From Cystobasidium ongulense (taxonomy: Eukaryota > Basidiomycota > Cystobasidiomycetes > Cystobasidiales > Cystobasidiaceae), in contig BQUP01000006.1 of assembly GCA_022835595.1 (NCBI GenBank), positions 1,191,307-1,255,306 of the forward strand: a stretch of DNA of 64,000 bases. Direction: 5' to 3'. This document shows, piece by piece, positions 25,133 through 37,335 of the stretch. The position numbers were made by a program, and so were the translations under genes. Under the pieces are notes generated by a model that saw only the letters and a list, made by a program, of their open reading frames with translations, searched no databases and had not been told where the DNA came from. Positions within the stretch are counted from its first letter, which is position 1. The number at the start of each line of letters is the position of its first letter.

Positions 25133-26561
25133 ATGACGAGCACATTGTTAAATAACGCCGCTGCAGCAGTCGCTGATACAGCTAAATCAGTGGTATTCGA
25201 GAAACCTAGAGAGCCTGAAGATTGGCTCCACTATGCGCAAGTCGAGAAGCCAGTTGAAAATGAAGAGCAAAAGATGTGAGTGTCGAACTAGTCCCATAAC
25301 ATTATTAGTAGCTGATTGAGCGGAGTTGCTGACTGATGACTGAAATACACATTATACAGAGACGAAATCTGTAAAGTCGTCAAGAGGGTCATTAACAGGA
25401 ACGTAGACGAACACATGCATGGTCATAGAGCTACTCATGTGAGTTTCATGGCTTAGTGACTATTGGATTGTTCAGCTAATAGCAAATTCACAGGTCAAGG
25501 GATTAGGCTACGTTAAAGGCACATTCACCGTCAAGAACGATCTACCAGAACACCTACAGCATGGTCTGTTCAAGGAGTGAGTCCTCCTAGGAACTTCATG
25601 TAGATCATGAAGCCTTACTGAACAGCGTTACAGACCTGGTAAGGTATACCCCGTCATGGCGCGATACGCAAATGAACCATCCCACCTCAAGGCCGACACT
25701 GCTGCAATGCCACGCGGCTTATCGATGAAGATATTCAACGTTTCAGGAGAAGCCATAGATCCTGCTTCATACGGCGAAACAAACACGCAGGATATCATGA
25801 TGAACAATGCGCCAATGTTAGAATTGACTGACTTGGACACTACGCTTGAGATCTTCTCTCTAAGGGAGAAATATTGGCGCGATCCTAATGGACTCAAGGC
25901 GGAACTAGCAAACAGAGACGACACTTCTAAACAAATGGCCCCTGGCACGCTCCCTTGTCGACCTATCTTGGGAATGGAGATGTTTTCGCAGTGTGAGTGG
26001 CGTTGTCTCGAACCCAAATATACTGCCACACAAGAGACACTTGCTGAAATTTGCTGGATGTATTTGCTAATAGCTGCATTCAGATACGGTCCCTATGTAG
26101 CTCATTTCTCTTTAATACCTATCTCAGACGAACAGAAGCCTTTCGTCAATGCTTCACAGTATTCCTCCTCCGACTCCCCAACGGTCCTCAAAGAACATAT
26201 TGAGTCCTACTACTCTAGACACGCTGCTCAATACGTCTTCCGGGCACAATTTGCATCCGATCTATCTCGACAGCCAGTAGAAGATGCAAGTACTTCCTGG
26301 GATGCGTTTTTCTCCCCATGGCACGATCTAGCGATTGTGGAATTCCCATCACAGAATACATTCAATGATAAGAGAAGATCATGGTGGGATGATAGGATTG
26401 CTCTTTCTCCATTCAATGGTTTGAAAGAACATACGCCCCTCGGAAGTGTGAATAGGTTGAGAAAGCGAGTTTATGAAACTTCGAGAAAGTATAGAGCCGA
26501 GAAGAATGGTTATGAGAAAGAGGCCTACTTTCCAGAATCTATTGATGAGATGCCGGAATAG
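25133..26561 (+). CDS. Catalase-like heme-domain protein
   Basis: This is a catalase-fold protein of the short fungal branch, distinct from true catalases. Exons 25133-25275, 25360-25438, 25494-25576, 25634-25992 and 26074-26561 give 383 residues, where monofunctional catalases have about 500. The distal-side motif reads GHRATHVKGLGYVKGTFTV, placing a His where catalase has the VHAKG histidine. VYPVMARYANEPSH and PRGLSMKIFNVSG match the barrel core. SAFRYGPYVAHFSLIP and FPSQNTFNDKRRSWWDDR lie in the second half. The proximal tyrosine motif RxxxY of catalase is not clearly present. It may be a peroxidase, a fatty-acid hydroperoxide enzyme, or lack heme chemistry. No signal peptide or obvious peroxisomal C-terminus is seen. 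Confidence 0.85.
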
Positions 26562-27630
26562 AGTACTACTTGAGGGTGATAATGTAATTGAGCAGGCATA
26601 GAAGAGTATGACTTCTCGGGTATTCGAAGTTACTACTTATAAGTTTGTCGAGTGGACGCATCTTGCTCATCGCAAGCAGGAGCAACTGGTGTTTGTGTTC
26701 CATGATAAATTTCGAATTGCTTCGCTTGCTTGCTTGCTTGAACCGTCCCTCCGGTTTCTGCAACATACCTGACTGACGTGTATATTGTATAGAGGAAATG
26801 TGCTTCCAAGCTGACTGTCAGACAAGCCCGCTGAATTAACCCCATGGAAGAGCACGAGCAGTGTGGGAGCTTCCTGCAGCACTGCTTCACACCACGTTCC
26901 TCGCACCTTCTGCACCACCTCGCATCATCCTGCATTCTTCGCGCGCGTGCTTCTTCTCTCTCGCCGGCTCTACTCTCTTTGCTTTTGCTCCATCCCGTCC
27001 AATTCCAGGAATCGGGGACTCGATAGCCATCAGCAGGACAGGAAGGCCGCTAGATTAGTCAAGACAAGACTGAATTGAGATATCACCGTATCTCGTCCTC
27101 TTCGTCTGTACATCTCCCCCCTCCTCTCGCTTCCACCCGTCGCGAAGCAAGCTGCAAAAAGAAGAAAGCGAAGGAATCAGATCTTTCGCACCTCGACGGC
27201 AGCGCATCTTCCAGGTGTGCACGCACTCCATCGAGACTCGACACTCGCTGCCCCCTCGTCGTCAGGCGCATCGTTCTCCACGCCCGCCTTCGTCAGCTGG
27301 TCTGCGATTCCGTCAGTCGCATCTAGATTTGCGACCAGACGGACCCGCCGTACTTGTTCACAGAGTACTATCAGTGCTCAGTACCCTGTATGTCCGTTCC
27401 TCTTGCAATACTGCACCTTCTCTGCGCACCGGTAATTCCTGCTGACGTCTGCCCACTCTTCTTGCGATTGCATCTCATTCTCGACTTTCAATGACAGATT
27501 TCGAAGAAAGGCAGCCCATTCATTTCGGCTGCAAGAATCGACAAAAGGACTTACCTCCAAAAGTAAATCCACCATATTCCTACCTACGTTCTCACCGCAT
27601 TCGTCGCCGTCCCTCGTCTCTTCTTCTTAA
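26562..27630. other. intergenic, promoter and long leader of eIF4G
   Basis: These 1069 bases precede eIF4G on the same strand. They include pyrimidine-rich stretches and several ATGs, for example at 27491, that would act as upstream starts if the leader extends that far. A 5' UTR intron is possible. I support no separate gene. Confidence 0.5.
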
Positions 27631-30600
27631 ATGAGCAAGACACCCTCGGCATCGTCGACCTCAAACTCTGCCGCAGCCGCTTCCAACGCCAACACCGCTT
27701 CTTCTTCAAACAAGACTGGAAAGCCTCAGCAGCAGCAGGGAGGCAATAACAATAACAACGCATCATCGAATTCCATTGGCAAGCAAGGTGTAGCTGCCAA
27801 CGGAACTTCGACGAGCTCTCAAACAAACTCGAATCTGAGCTCTTCAAATAATGCTACGGCCAATCCAGCAGTAAATGTCCCAGTTGCTGGAGCCGTAACT
27901 TCAAATTGGGCAAAAATCGCTGCTGGAAACAAACCTAGCAGCTCTGCTTCGAGTCGTGCTCAGACTCCTAGTGCTACCACTTCAAGTGCGGTAGCGAACA
28001 ACAGGAGCAGCTCGAATTCTGGTCAGTCAAGACAGCAGGAATCTGCTGCCTCAGGCAATCAGAATGTCCAGCAGCAACCCCATAGCAGAAAGCCATCTGC
28101 TGCCGTTCACGCTGAACCGTTCTCGGTCGCTGCAGGTGGCAAAGTTCCTATCAAGCCAGGTAAGCTTGGCGACCTATTCAAAGAGCCTGGCATTAGACTA
28201 CAAAACTGATTCCAATGGAATACTTTTCTTTGTCTCCACAGCCGGGGAAACCCCTGGCATAGCCTTTGGCAGCCTTGCAGATTCAAACGCCACGCTCTCT
28301 TCGTCACCCGCTCAGCGACCCCCAATGTCAAGCGCCGAACAGCGACCTGCACAATTTGGGTCACTCGCAGCCTCGACAGCAGGAAGCACCAGTGTTCCAG
28401 CCAATAATGGTAACGCTGCTAAATCAGCTGCTGCACCTCCTGCAAGCACGGTCACCAAAGCGAGTCTGGCAAGCTTGGATTTCAATAAATTCTTCCAACA
28501 AGGAGATGAAAACGAAGCAAGCTCTGAAGCCACTCCCGCGGCTAAAGCTGCTCCAACTGCTCCAGCCGGAAGTCAACAGCAACAGCAGCAGCAACACTCG
28601 GGCCCTGCAAACTTGCAAGCTTCAACTGCTTCAAGCGCTCAGGGACATCCTGCTTCCCGCCGTCCTTCAACCTACGAAAACGCTTCTTCCATGTCACCTA
28701 GGATGCTCGCTGCTGGACTCCCAGGTTCAGGCACTCCAGGTGCAGGTGGACTCCCGCACCATATCAATGCTCGGCCTTTCTCTCCCGCTACGATGAATAA
28801 GGGCATGCCAAATCCTCAAGCTGCCGCTTATTATCAAGGACAGATGGGCATGCCCGGCTCACCTTCCACTTTCATGCCTGGTGGTCAACTGCCTGGAGGC
28901 GCATACGGTGGTGCTCCACCTCAAGGTGCGGGTGGATATCCCGGTGCTATGCCAGGAACTCCAGGTCCCGCTGGGGCTAAAATGAATGGTGTCCAAGGGG
29001 CTGCTCCATCTGCCGGAGGACCCAGACAGCAGACGACCCCGTATATGCAGAACAGAGCTGTGCCACCTCCCAATGCTGCTCAGCATCAGATTCATCATCA
29101 GCACAATCGATCCATTGGTTCGGGATCACCTAGACCTCTTCATGCTTCCGCTCCTGGTCAGGCTACTCCTCAGCCTTTCTATCCCGGACAGCCATACGGA
29201 AGCCAACAATGGGTACGTCTTTTCGCTATCTCCTGCCTGCTTCTTGAGGCTCGCAATACTGACTATTATAACAACGTAGGTTCAGCAATATCCCGGGTAT
29301 CCTCCTTATGGATATAATCAATATGGTCAGCAAGGTTTCTACGCTCAAGGGCAACAGCCAGGACAATCAGGAGGTCGCCCTCCACTACAAGCTCAACACT
29401 CATCGCAGCAATCTATCACTTCCTCTCCTGTTCCTTCGATGAGACCCAACCTTTCGACTTCTGGAAGCGGATCTTGGCCACCTACTTCATCAGGTGAAGG
29501 TCCGTCGGGCGCTGCGACACCTACAACTTTCCCATCTAGTGCTGCGTCTCCCGCGCCCTCTATGGCTTCCGCCGTTGGAGCTATGCCATTCCGACCTCCT
29601 CATCTACCTTCCACCCCTTCGCATCCTTCCATTGCCCAGACGCTACATGCTTCGTCTCCTTCATTCACACCTTCGCATTCTCAATCGCCAGCCTACGGTG
29701 CTCCTATCGCTTCTCCCGCAGGTGCCAGCCTGAACGCTGGTGCCAGCAGCTTCGCTTTCAGGGCACCTGTGTTAGGTAAAGGCCCCTCGAAAGCTCTTCA
29801 GATCAAGAAGCCCCCTTCGAAAGAAGAAAAAGAAAAGGCAGATAAGGAGAAGGCCGAACAAGATAAAGCTGCTCAAGACAAGGAAGATTCTCGCGTCGCT
29901 GAGGACAAGAAAGTCCAAGACGATAAAACCGCCTCCGACAATGCTGCTTCTGTTGCAGCTGATAAAAAGGTGGCAGATGCTAAGGCAGCAGATGCTCAAG
30001 TAGCAGCCGATGCTAAAGTAGCAGATGATAAAGCAGCTGCTGATAAAGTATCTGCTGATAAGGCGAAGAAGGAACAAGAAGAGCGTAATGCTCAGGATAA
30101 GCTTGACATCGAAAAGAAAGTCAAAGAGCAGGAAGAGGAGGCCAAACGCGTTCGCGAACAGAAGGACGCTGAAGAGAAAGCTCAGAAGGAAACTGAAGAG
30201 GCTGAAAAGACGCGCAAGGAGGAAGACGAAGCTCTTGTTGCCAAGGCCGCTGAAGAAACTAAGCGAGTTGAAGAGGAAGTCGCTCCCGCCGCTCAGGCAG
30301 AAGAGAGTCAACCTACGACTGCCGCCCCGTCAGGTACCACTACACCAGCTGAGGCTTCCGCTACTGCTGGTTCTTCCAAGCGTCCCGAGCCCCTCGATCT
30401 TTCTAAATCAGCTGCCGTTTCGGACGAAGTCATCACTGCCCCCGGCTCAGCTCTCAGTCATGCCCGAATTATTGAAGATCTCACTGCCGTTCCTTACCCT
30501 GGTGAATTCAAATCCCCCGACCCAGCTCTTAATCAGGATGCCAAGCCAGGCAAATTCCGCTACGACCGGGACTTCCTCATGCAGTTCATGGCTATCTGCA

Positions 30601-33088
30601 AAGAAAAGCCAGTTCAACTGCCTTCATTGGAGGAACTTGGCATGACGGACGAGGGCCCACCGTCGGCAGGTGTTGGAATGCCACGCTCCGTTTCACACGG
30701 TGGCAAATCGCGCACTGGTCCTGGATCCATTCCCTCCACACCAATGAGCGGAAGAGGCATGCCTCCTGCCATCAATCGAGCCGTCTCATCCGGCTTTGCT
30801 GGAATGGGTAACTTCAGCGCACCCAACCCAGCCGCTCTTTCCTCGGCAGAGCGATTCGCAGCTGCCAGCTCCGGAACTCTTCCAGGGAGACCAATGGCAC
30901 GCACACCAAGCACTACCGGGGGGATCCCTATGGGCGGACCCAGCGGACGAGGTGGAGACCGCAGGAGTGGACGAGGCACAAGACGTGGTCCTCCTGTGCC
31001 TACTCCGTCGCAGATTCCTTCAGACTTTGCCCCACTTGAGCTCAGCGAGAACAGATGGACACCTACTGTCCAAGTTCGGTCGAGCAAGGATCAACCAGAC
31101 GACTCCCCCGAGGTTGTCGACAGGAAGGTCAAAGCTCTTCTCAACAAGCTCACCATCGACAATTTCGATTCCATCAGCAAGCAAATCCTGGACTGGGCCA
31201 ACAAGTCTGCCAAGGAGCAAGATGGACGCATACTCAAACAAGTCATTGCGCTCATCTTCGAAAAGGCTACAGACGAAGCTACGTGGTCTGCTGTGTACGC
31301 CAAGTTATGTGCTTTCCTCGACAGCTCACTCTCAAACGAAGTCGCGGATCAAAGTATCAAAGAACCGAACGGGCAGCCTGTCGCTGGAGGTCGACTTTTC
31401 CGACGATACCTGCTCACACGGTGTCAATCCGATTATGAGAAGGGCTGGGCTCAGAAAGAGTCTGCTACAGCCGCCGCCAAGGGCAAAGCTGCTGACGATA
31501 AAGCAAAGAAGGAGGCTATCGAAAAAGAGGCTGAAGCCGCCGGAGCCGACAAAGAAGCTGCAATTAAGGGTGCAGACTTCTCAGAAGAGTACTACGCCGC
31601 TGAGAAAGCTAAGCGTAGAGGTCTTGGTCTTGTTCGATTCATTGGAGAATTGTTCAAACTGGGTATGCTCAAGGAGCGAATGTGAGTTCTTTTTGCATAA
31701 TCACAATAAAAGCCTTTGACTGACATGTAACCAATCTTTTCAGCATGCACGAATGTTTCAAGAAGCTCTTGGCAGACCTCGACACACCGGAAGAGGAGGA
31801 CATCGAGTCACTCTGTCGGTTGTTCCTTACTGTTGGCCAGAAGATCGAAACGACGGGCAAGGATGGACACGCACTCATGAATATCTACTTCATGCGGTTG
31901 CAAGATATCGTCAACAAGAAGACTGTTTCTTCGCGTCTTGTTTTCATGATTCTCGTAAGTCGTACTCTTATTATCTTGTCGAATTTCGTCATCTGACATT
32001 GTTCTTGTAGGATATCATGGATGCGCGAAAGCACGGCTGGCGTTCAAAGGCTGCCCCTGCAGGCCCGAAAAGTATTGCAGAAGTTCACCAGGATGTGAGT
32101 AGCCAAACCCCATTGTTGTGGCATTATGATACTTGGTGCTGATGTCATATCTGCTGTTTAGGCTGCTCGTCAGCGCGAAGAGGAAGCTCGTCGCGCGAGT
32201 CAAGGCAAGGGTCTGCCTTCTCGTATTCCTATGGAGCGTGGCGGTTCGCGACGTGGAGCAGGCCGCGAAGCTGGTCCAGACGGCTGGCAGAATGCTCCAG
32301 CACCACGTCCACAAAAAGCCGGCGATCTTACAACACTTGGCAAGATCAGATCAAGCAGTGGATCGCCTGCTCTTGGCATGCTCGGCAAGACTGGTGGTGG
32401 TGGTCAGAAAACACTTGCAAAGGAAGAGAATACGATCACTTCGAACGCTTTCGCGCTGTTGGCCGCTGGCGGTGGTGAAGAAAAGGAATACGAGGCTACA
32501 TCGCCTCCTGCCGAGACTGCTCGCAGAAAACTCCAACTACAGCCCCGAACCAAGGCAACAGAGAACCCTGACGAAAAGTCAGCCGGGGATGATGAAGAGG
32601 AGGGCGAAGTCAAGGAGGACGATGCTGAGCCAGCTGAGGCCGGCGAACTGGACGAAGCTACCAAGCGGTCCATTGATAACTCTGTACAGGAGTATTTGTC
32701 CGTCAAGATGGTCGACGAAGCTCGACAAACATTCGAAGCTCTACCACCAGCTCATAGAGGCGCTCTCGCCAAAGCTTTCATTGAAAAGGCCGTCGGTGGC
32801 AAAAACGATGTTGCCGCTACAGTGCTCAATCTGTTCAAGGCTCTCGGAGACGCTCAGACTATACCTTCAGACGTCTTCCGCGAAGCCTTCGTGCCAACCA
32901 TCACAGACTTGGAAGATCTTAGTCAAGATACACCAATGGCCTGGTCGCGTGCCGCCAACCTTCTCAAAGCAGCCAAGCTTTCTAAGGAGGACGTCGAAGT
33001 TCTACAGCAATCGATGATCAGTAACGAGGATACTCTAGAGGAAACCCAAAATCGACTGATGGAAGAATTTGAGAAAGCTTCCCCATAG
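27631..33088 (+). CDS. TIF4631: Translation initiation factor eIF4G
   Basis: This scaffold joins eIF4E, eIF4A and eIF3 to recruit ribosomes to capped mRNA. Exons 27631-28159, 28242-29212, 29280-31681, 31744-31954, 32011-32094 and 32162-33088 give 1707 residues. The N-terminal 600 residues are rich in Ser, Ala, Gln and Pro. A strongly charged Lys/Glu/Ala/Asp helix region runs over about residues 680-830. The eIF4E-binding motif YDRDFLM (YxxxxL-hydrophobic) starts at residue 928. The MIF4G domain spans about residues 1115-1400 (RKVKALLNKLTIDNFDSISK, LVRFIGELFKLGML, LVFMILDIMDARKHGW). The fungal RNA-binding RS-like stretch SRIPMERGGSRRGAGREAGP follows. An MA3-type helical region, which most ascomycete yeasts lack, forms the C-terminus (VQEYLSVKMVDEARQTFEAL). 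The gene lies 7 kb downstream of the eIF4E-like gene. Confidence 0.95.
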
Positions 33089-34015
33089 TCGGTCAGTCCA
33101 ATCAGCGCATGTGGCCGACCTACAATTTTCCCTGATGTTAAGGTTGTTCGACAGAAACTAGTTTTGCTTGCAATAGCATAGCCTAATACTCATTACAAAA
33201 TGACTATCCGGTTTTGGTCTATTATACCCGCAACAAACTAGAGTAATTACATGTAAAACGTTCGACAGCCTACAAAGTGATTAATTTCAGAAACGAGCGT
33301 TTGGCCTGACAAATTGTAACATTCTCTTAGCTATCGAGCAATCTAGCGCCTTTTATTTCAAACCCTCTTAGGAATTGACTTTGCCAACGATTTGCCTTTG
33401 CAAGCTGGCTGGACAGTGCAACACTTTGCTGCATAATGTGTGCTCACGTACTCGTATTCGTATGCCCTACCGTCCCGCAGTCTGCGCTGGGTGCAATTAC
33501 CTGTATTGACGTCTCTGCATCTACGTTTGGTGAACCGGTTCTGGCAGCATTATATTGAATTGCTGCACTCGAGGAGATACTATAATACTGACCGCCTGAG
33601 CAGGGCTTGGTTATACTGGTCAGTCGTACCTGCAATTATACGTGGGACTCGCTCGGTCAGTTGTCTTGCGTAGCTAGAGACTTTTACAGTCGTTACCTCA
33701 AAAGCAGAACACGGGCAGAATAGGCATGGGCTTGCAGAACAGTGTCACAGCGCGAAGCTCGAGAAACACTCCTATAAGTACAGGTCGTGAAACAAGGCGA
33801 AGTCACATGGGAAGGCATAAATGTGTCTAAGAAGAGGGAAAAAGGTAATATTGTAAAGGAAGAAGAGCGAAATAGCCAAAAAGAGGGTCTTGAAAACCGT
33901 AGGCGAAGTCTAAAAGGTCAATCTAGCGGAGGAGGATTATCTAGGCACTGTTTGCCAACCAAGCGTCAGTCACTGTAGCGCGTATAGGCAATATATGACC
34001 AAAGAACAGAGCAGC
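33089..34015. other. convergent 3' region, eIF4G and secreted protein gene
   Basis: These 927 bases lie between converging genes. I see no conserved coding pattern, tRNA-like fold or repeat. They presumably hold 3' UTRs. Confidence 0.5.
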
Positions 34016-34765
34016 TTACCGTGCTGGTCTGGGACTAGCAGAAGCCCGAGAACCAGCTCTTCGAGCATGTCTTGATCTTTCGACGACTTCCTTTCTAGAG
34101 GCTTGTTTGAGCTTGTGACCAGCATCGCTTCGCTTAGCCTTCACAGACTTGAGTCGCTCCTCACGAGCTCGCTTGACCTTAGCTAAGTACTTGGCTCTGT
34201 CCAAATTAGGTTCTTCACTCGATGCATCATCGTCTTCATTCCCACAATCTCCATCCTCTCCTTGCTCGCAAGCATAGCTCACGTGTTCATCTCCGTCATC
34301 ATCTCCATCATCATCCTGTCGAACGTCCAAGGCACGAGAGCGTATGTAGCTTCGACTAGGTGGAAAAGAAGCCTCTTCTCCACTGTTGTAGCCAGAGGGA
34401 TGTAGCTCATCTCCATTTGGTCCCGTGGGAGTGGGTTCTTTCATCTTATCAGAAGTAGCGAGTCCGTCTGATTTTTCTTGAGCTTTGGTAGGTGAAGCGG
34501 GACTGGGTTCCATGAGTCCGTCGTCTCTGCTATCTGTATAACCGGGTATCTCGTTCGCGAAAACCTTGTCGTTGCGAGCTTGAAGGTGGCCAAGCTCAAT
34601 GTCTCTAGCCTTGTGCATGCCCTGAGTGACGTCTACATGCTCCGTCTCAAGTGTGTAACTGTCGCTTTTAGAGCCAGGGTGAACTGTGCCGGAATGACCT
34701 GAAGAGGCCGCTAGTACGGCCGGAGTGAGGAAGGCAGCGGTGGCGAGGATGGTAGAGAGACGCAT
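34016..34765 (-). CDS. Predicted secreted, charged low-complexity protein
   Basis: This 249-residue protein has a clear N-terminal signal peptide (MRLSTILATAAFLTPAVLA, cleavage expected after the last Ala). I do not recognise a family. The mature part is hydrophilic. A Ser/Pro/Glu-rich first half leads to an acidic block (VRQDDDGDDDGDEHVSYACEQ) with the only two cysteines, eight residues apart. The end is strongly basic, with several dibasic sites (KVKRAREER, KAKRSDAGHK, HARRAGSR) that a Kex2-type protease could cut. A GTAAG donor overlaps the stop codon. A downstream acceptor would change only the last residue or two. It could be a secreted effector or a cell-wall-associated peptide precursor. 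The next gene upstream is also secreted and on the same strand. Confidence 0.65.
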   Translation of the reverse strand: MRLSTILATAAFLTPAVLAASSGHSGTVHPGSKSDSYTLETEHVDVTQGMHKARDIELGHLQARNDKVFANEIPGYTDSRDDGLMEPSPASPTKAQEKSDGLATSDKMKEPTPTGPNGDELHPSGYNSGEEASFPPSRSYIRSRALDVRQDDDGDDDGDEHVSYACEQGEDGDCGNEDDDASSEEPNLDRAKYLAKVKRAREERLKSVKAKRSDAGHKLKQASRKEVVERSRHARRAGSRASASPRPAR

Positions 34766-36099
34766 GTTTTCAGGTGGATAGGCTTAATCTTCAGGTTTAG
34801 GGAGAAAAGGATGTGAGACTGTTGCAAAGTAGTCAGCTTGTGAGTGTTTAAAAGGAGCTCGTAGGTGCAAGAAGACTCACATTGAAAAGAGTGTGGCAAA
34901 AGAATGTGATGGAGGTCGTTCTGTGAAGATGTGATTATTAAGCTTGAGTGTTGGAGTGTGAAGATATGAAGAAAAGAAGCGAGAGGAACACCCTTTTGTA
35001 CCATTACCAGGCTGACTGAGAGAGAAAAAAAAGGTACTTTGCGTCCTTGTTGTTTACTTATACTGGACTGGCCCGGATGGAAAATTGCCACCAGCCAGTT
35101 TTGGGAAGACCTGATGGTTGCATCAAAGCAGGACCGTATCAAAATCTTGCCGGCCCGTTCTGATGCTAACAAACAGACCGCTCAGTCTCCCATGACTGAT
35201 AACCACTAGAAGAAGGGGGTAAGGAATCCCGTTGGTCGCGTGTGAATAAAGCCAGATCAGATCTTTCCATTCTTCTGCCATTCCGCCTTGTGTGAAGGAC
35301 GTCCCAAGAATGAAGCATAATGATGACGATCTTTCTAGATATTGCACGCTTGATCTATGAGCCCGAAGCTGATATTGCCTTTGTGTCATTTCGCTGCGCT
35401 TAGCTTCAAAGTCGACTCTGCTTCTTGGACAGTCTCAGCCAATCCTGTAGAAAGTCCTGTAGAAAGAGCAAGGTAGAAATATAGATGCTCTGACAATCTG
35501 GCCTAAACGGCCAACATCATCATGCCAGACGCGCCGCCATTGATGAAGCATCGTTGACCAGATGGAAGCCTGCTTCTGCTGTCGATCAACAACATCATCA
35601 TCATCAACATCATCATCATGGCTCGGTTTGGCTTCTTGTATCACGACATTCTTGCGACAAGGCGTGCTGCACTTATGTGCAAACTTCCCACAAGCGACTT
35701 TCTGATATTCCGCCTCGCTCCTCCGAGTGCGCGCTACCGTGGGGCACTGTTGGAGTTGGAAGCTGTTGCGCTGAAGACAACCGTAGAAAGCACAAGCGCT
35801 TGCGAGAAAAAGATCAGCACCTGCTTCAATTCAATGCAAAAATCAACTCAAGAAGTATGATGCAAACAAGGAAACGGCACCCGCTCAGCAGAGAGCATCT
35901 AGAATCGAGCCGGTATCATCACAGCTCGTAGAAAAGCATTTTATTAACGGTCATTTGCGGTTTGCATGTCTAGAAAAGCAATTCTACTACACCGCAACAG
36001 CACTTCTGCCCGACGAAGAAAAGGTAAAACATAGAAGATGTCTAAAATGGGATATATCGCGACCATGGCTCGAAAGAAGGATGGAAACGCTTATCATAT
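34766..36099. other. intergenic between two secreted-protein genes, with ATC-type microsatellite
   Basis: These 1334 bases separate two minus-strand secreted-protein genes. An imperfect CAT/CAA trinucleotide run lies at about 35589-35620. Several overlapping open frames run through it without a recognisable motif. I support no gene. Confidence 0.5.
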
Positions 36100-37335
36100 C
36101 TAACCCAGCATTGTAAAAGCACCAGCGCTCGTGTCGACAATCAGTGTTCGACCAGGATAGGCTGAGTTGGAAGAATGCAACCATTGTTAGCCGCTTAGAC
36201 TGCCGTCGATACTCATACTGACAACTCACCTGTCTGTGAGGCTGGCAGCCGTCCTCCACCTGGATACTTGTTCTTGTTCGAGTATTGGTATGCGATGCCC
36301 TCGGAGACTGTTCATTCCATACAATAGAGTCAGCAAGATTTTTCGAGGACATCATATAGCAAGAAGCTCACCTGCTTGTACACCAATGGTAGCGCTTGCA
36401 CCATTCAAGAATGCAGCGTTAGAGTCGTGAGAATAGCGAATATAGACTAGGTTTGGCGTATCGACGAGGTATTCAAGTTCAAAATGAACATAAGCGGATG
36501 AAGACGATACACCGAATGGAACAGTTTGCCATTCAAATCGGACCATCTTGTTGGTGTAAGTATATCGCATATGGAAATTGGCATTTGGAAGAACGAGATC
36601 GTCGAGATAGGCGAAGAGGGCGACATCTCCGACATTCTTGAGGGGGAGTTTGCCATTATCCTTCTTGTTGTTACCTCCACCAAAGCGAATGAACTGGGAG
36701 TATGGGGAGAGTAGGGAGAAGGTGAGGTTGGCGGAGGCATCAGTACGAGATTGGACGAGCAGACGTCGGTCGAAGCAGACCTACACCATTAGTGGACATC
36801 TGTAGAGTCGAAGAGTCTCTTGGCTTGCCGAAGAGAACCATACTGAAAGGCAAGAGGTGAGGGAGGGAGAGGACCGCATCGTCGAGGTAACCGCTGGCGA
36901 CGGTGACTGTGTGAGGGAGGGAGGGCGGAAGAGGAGGGAGGGGAAGGGTAGATCATGAGTGACGGAAGGCGTAGAGGCAGAGAGAGGAGGAGAGGGCAAC
37001 TTTTCAATGTGTTGCACAGACAATATAAATTATGACGATGACTCACCAGTAATTGGAGGTATAGGAGACGAAGCAGGAGCACGAGGAGTGATACCTCTTG
37101 CCTTTTTCATCAACGTGGTCTTTGCATGCCTTTCGAGAAGCTGCTGTCTGGTGACTTGCTTGAGTTGGTGACGAGGCTTCAGCTCAGTCGATGCGCGAGG
37201 GGCGAGGATGTCGATATCGGCTCGACGAGGTGGGATGGGCAGAGCGAGTCCTGCGGCATCGGAAGCGTGCACCGAGACAAGAGAGGCGGAGAGGGCGAGC
37301 AGGCTGATGGCGAGTGGAACGAGTGCGGTGTGCAT
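36100..37335 (-). CDS. Predicted secreted protein with STNG-type beta-sandwich domain
   Basis: Minus-strand exons are 37335-37047, 36906-36785, 36693-36372, 36307-36230 and 36161-36100, giving 290 residues. The N-terminus is a signal peptide (LVPLAISLLALSASLVSVHA). A basic propeptide-like segment follows, with KKARGITPRAP. The domain matches a pattern of fungal extracellular proteins: SGYLDDAVLSLPHLLPFSMV, then LQMSTNGFIRF, DVALFAYLDDL, VRFEWQTVPFG, FELEYLVDTPNLVYIRY and SATIGVQAG. The pattern recalls nidogen-like beta sandwiches, where a strand ending in STNG is typical. The C-terminus (YPGRTLIVDTSAGAFTML) is short and hydrophobic but lacks a convincing GPI site. The role is unknown; surface adhesion or secretion to a host is an inference. 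Confidence 0.72.

Noticed and set aside
34766-35930. Overlapping frames around the CAT/CAA microsatellite
   Set aside because: Low complexity and no conserved segment. They read through the repeat and the leader of a secreted gene.
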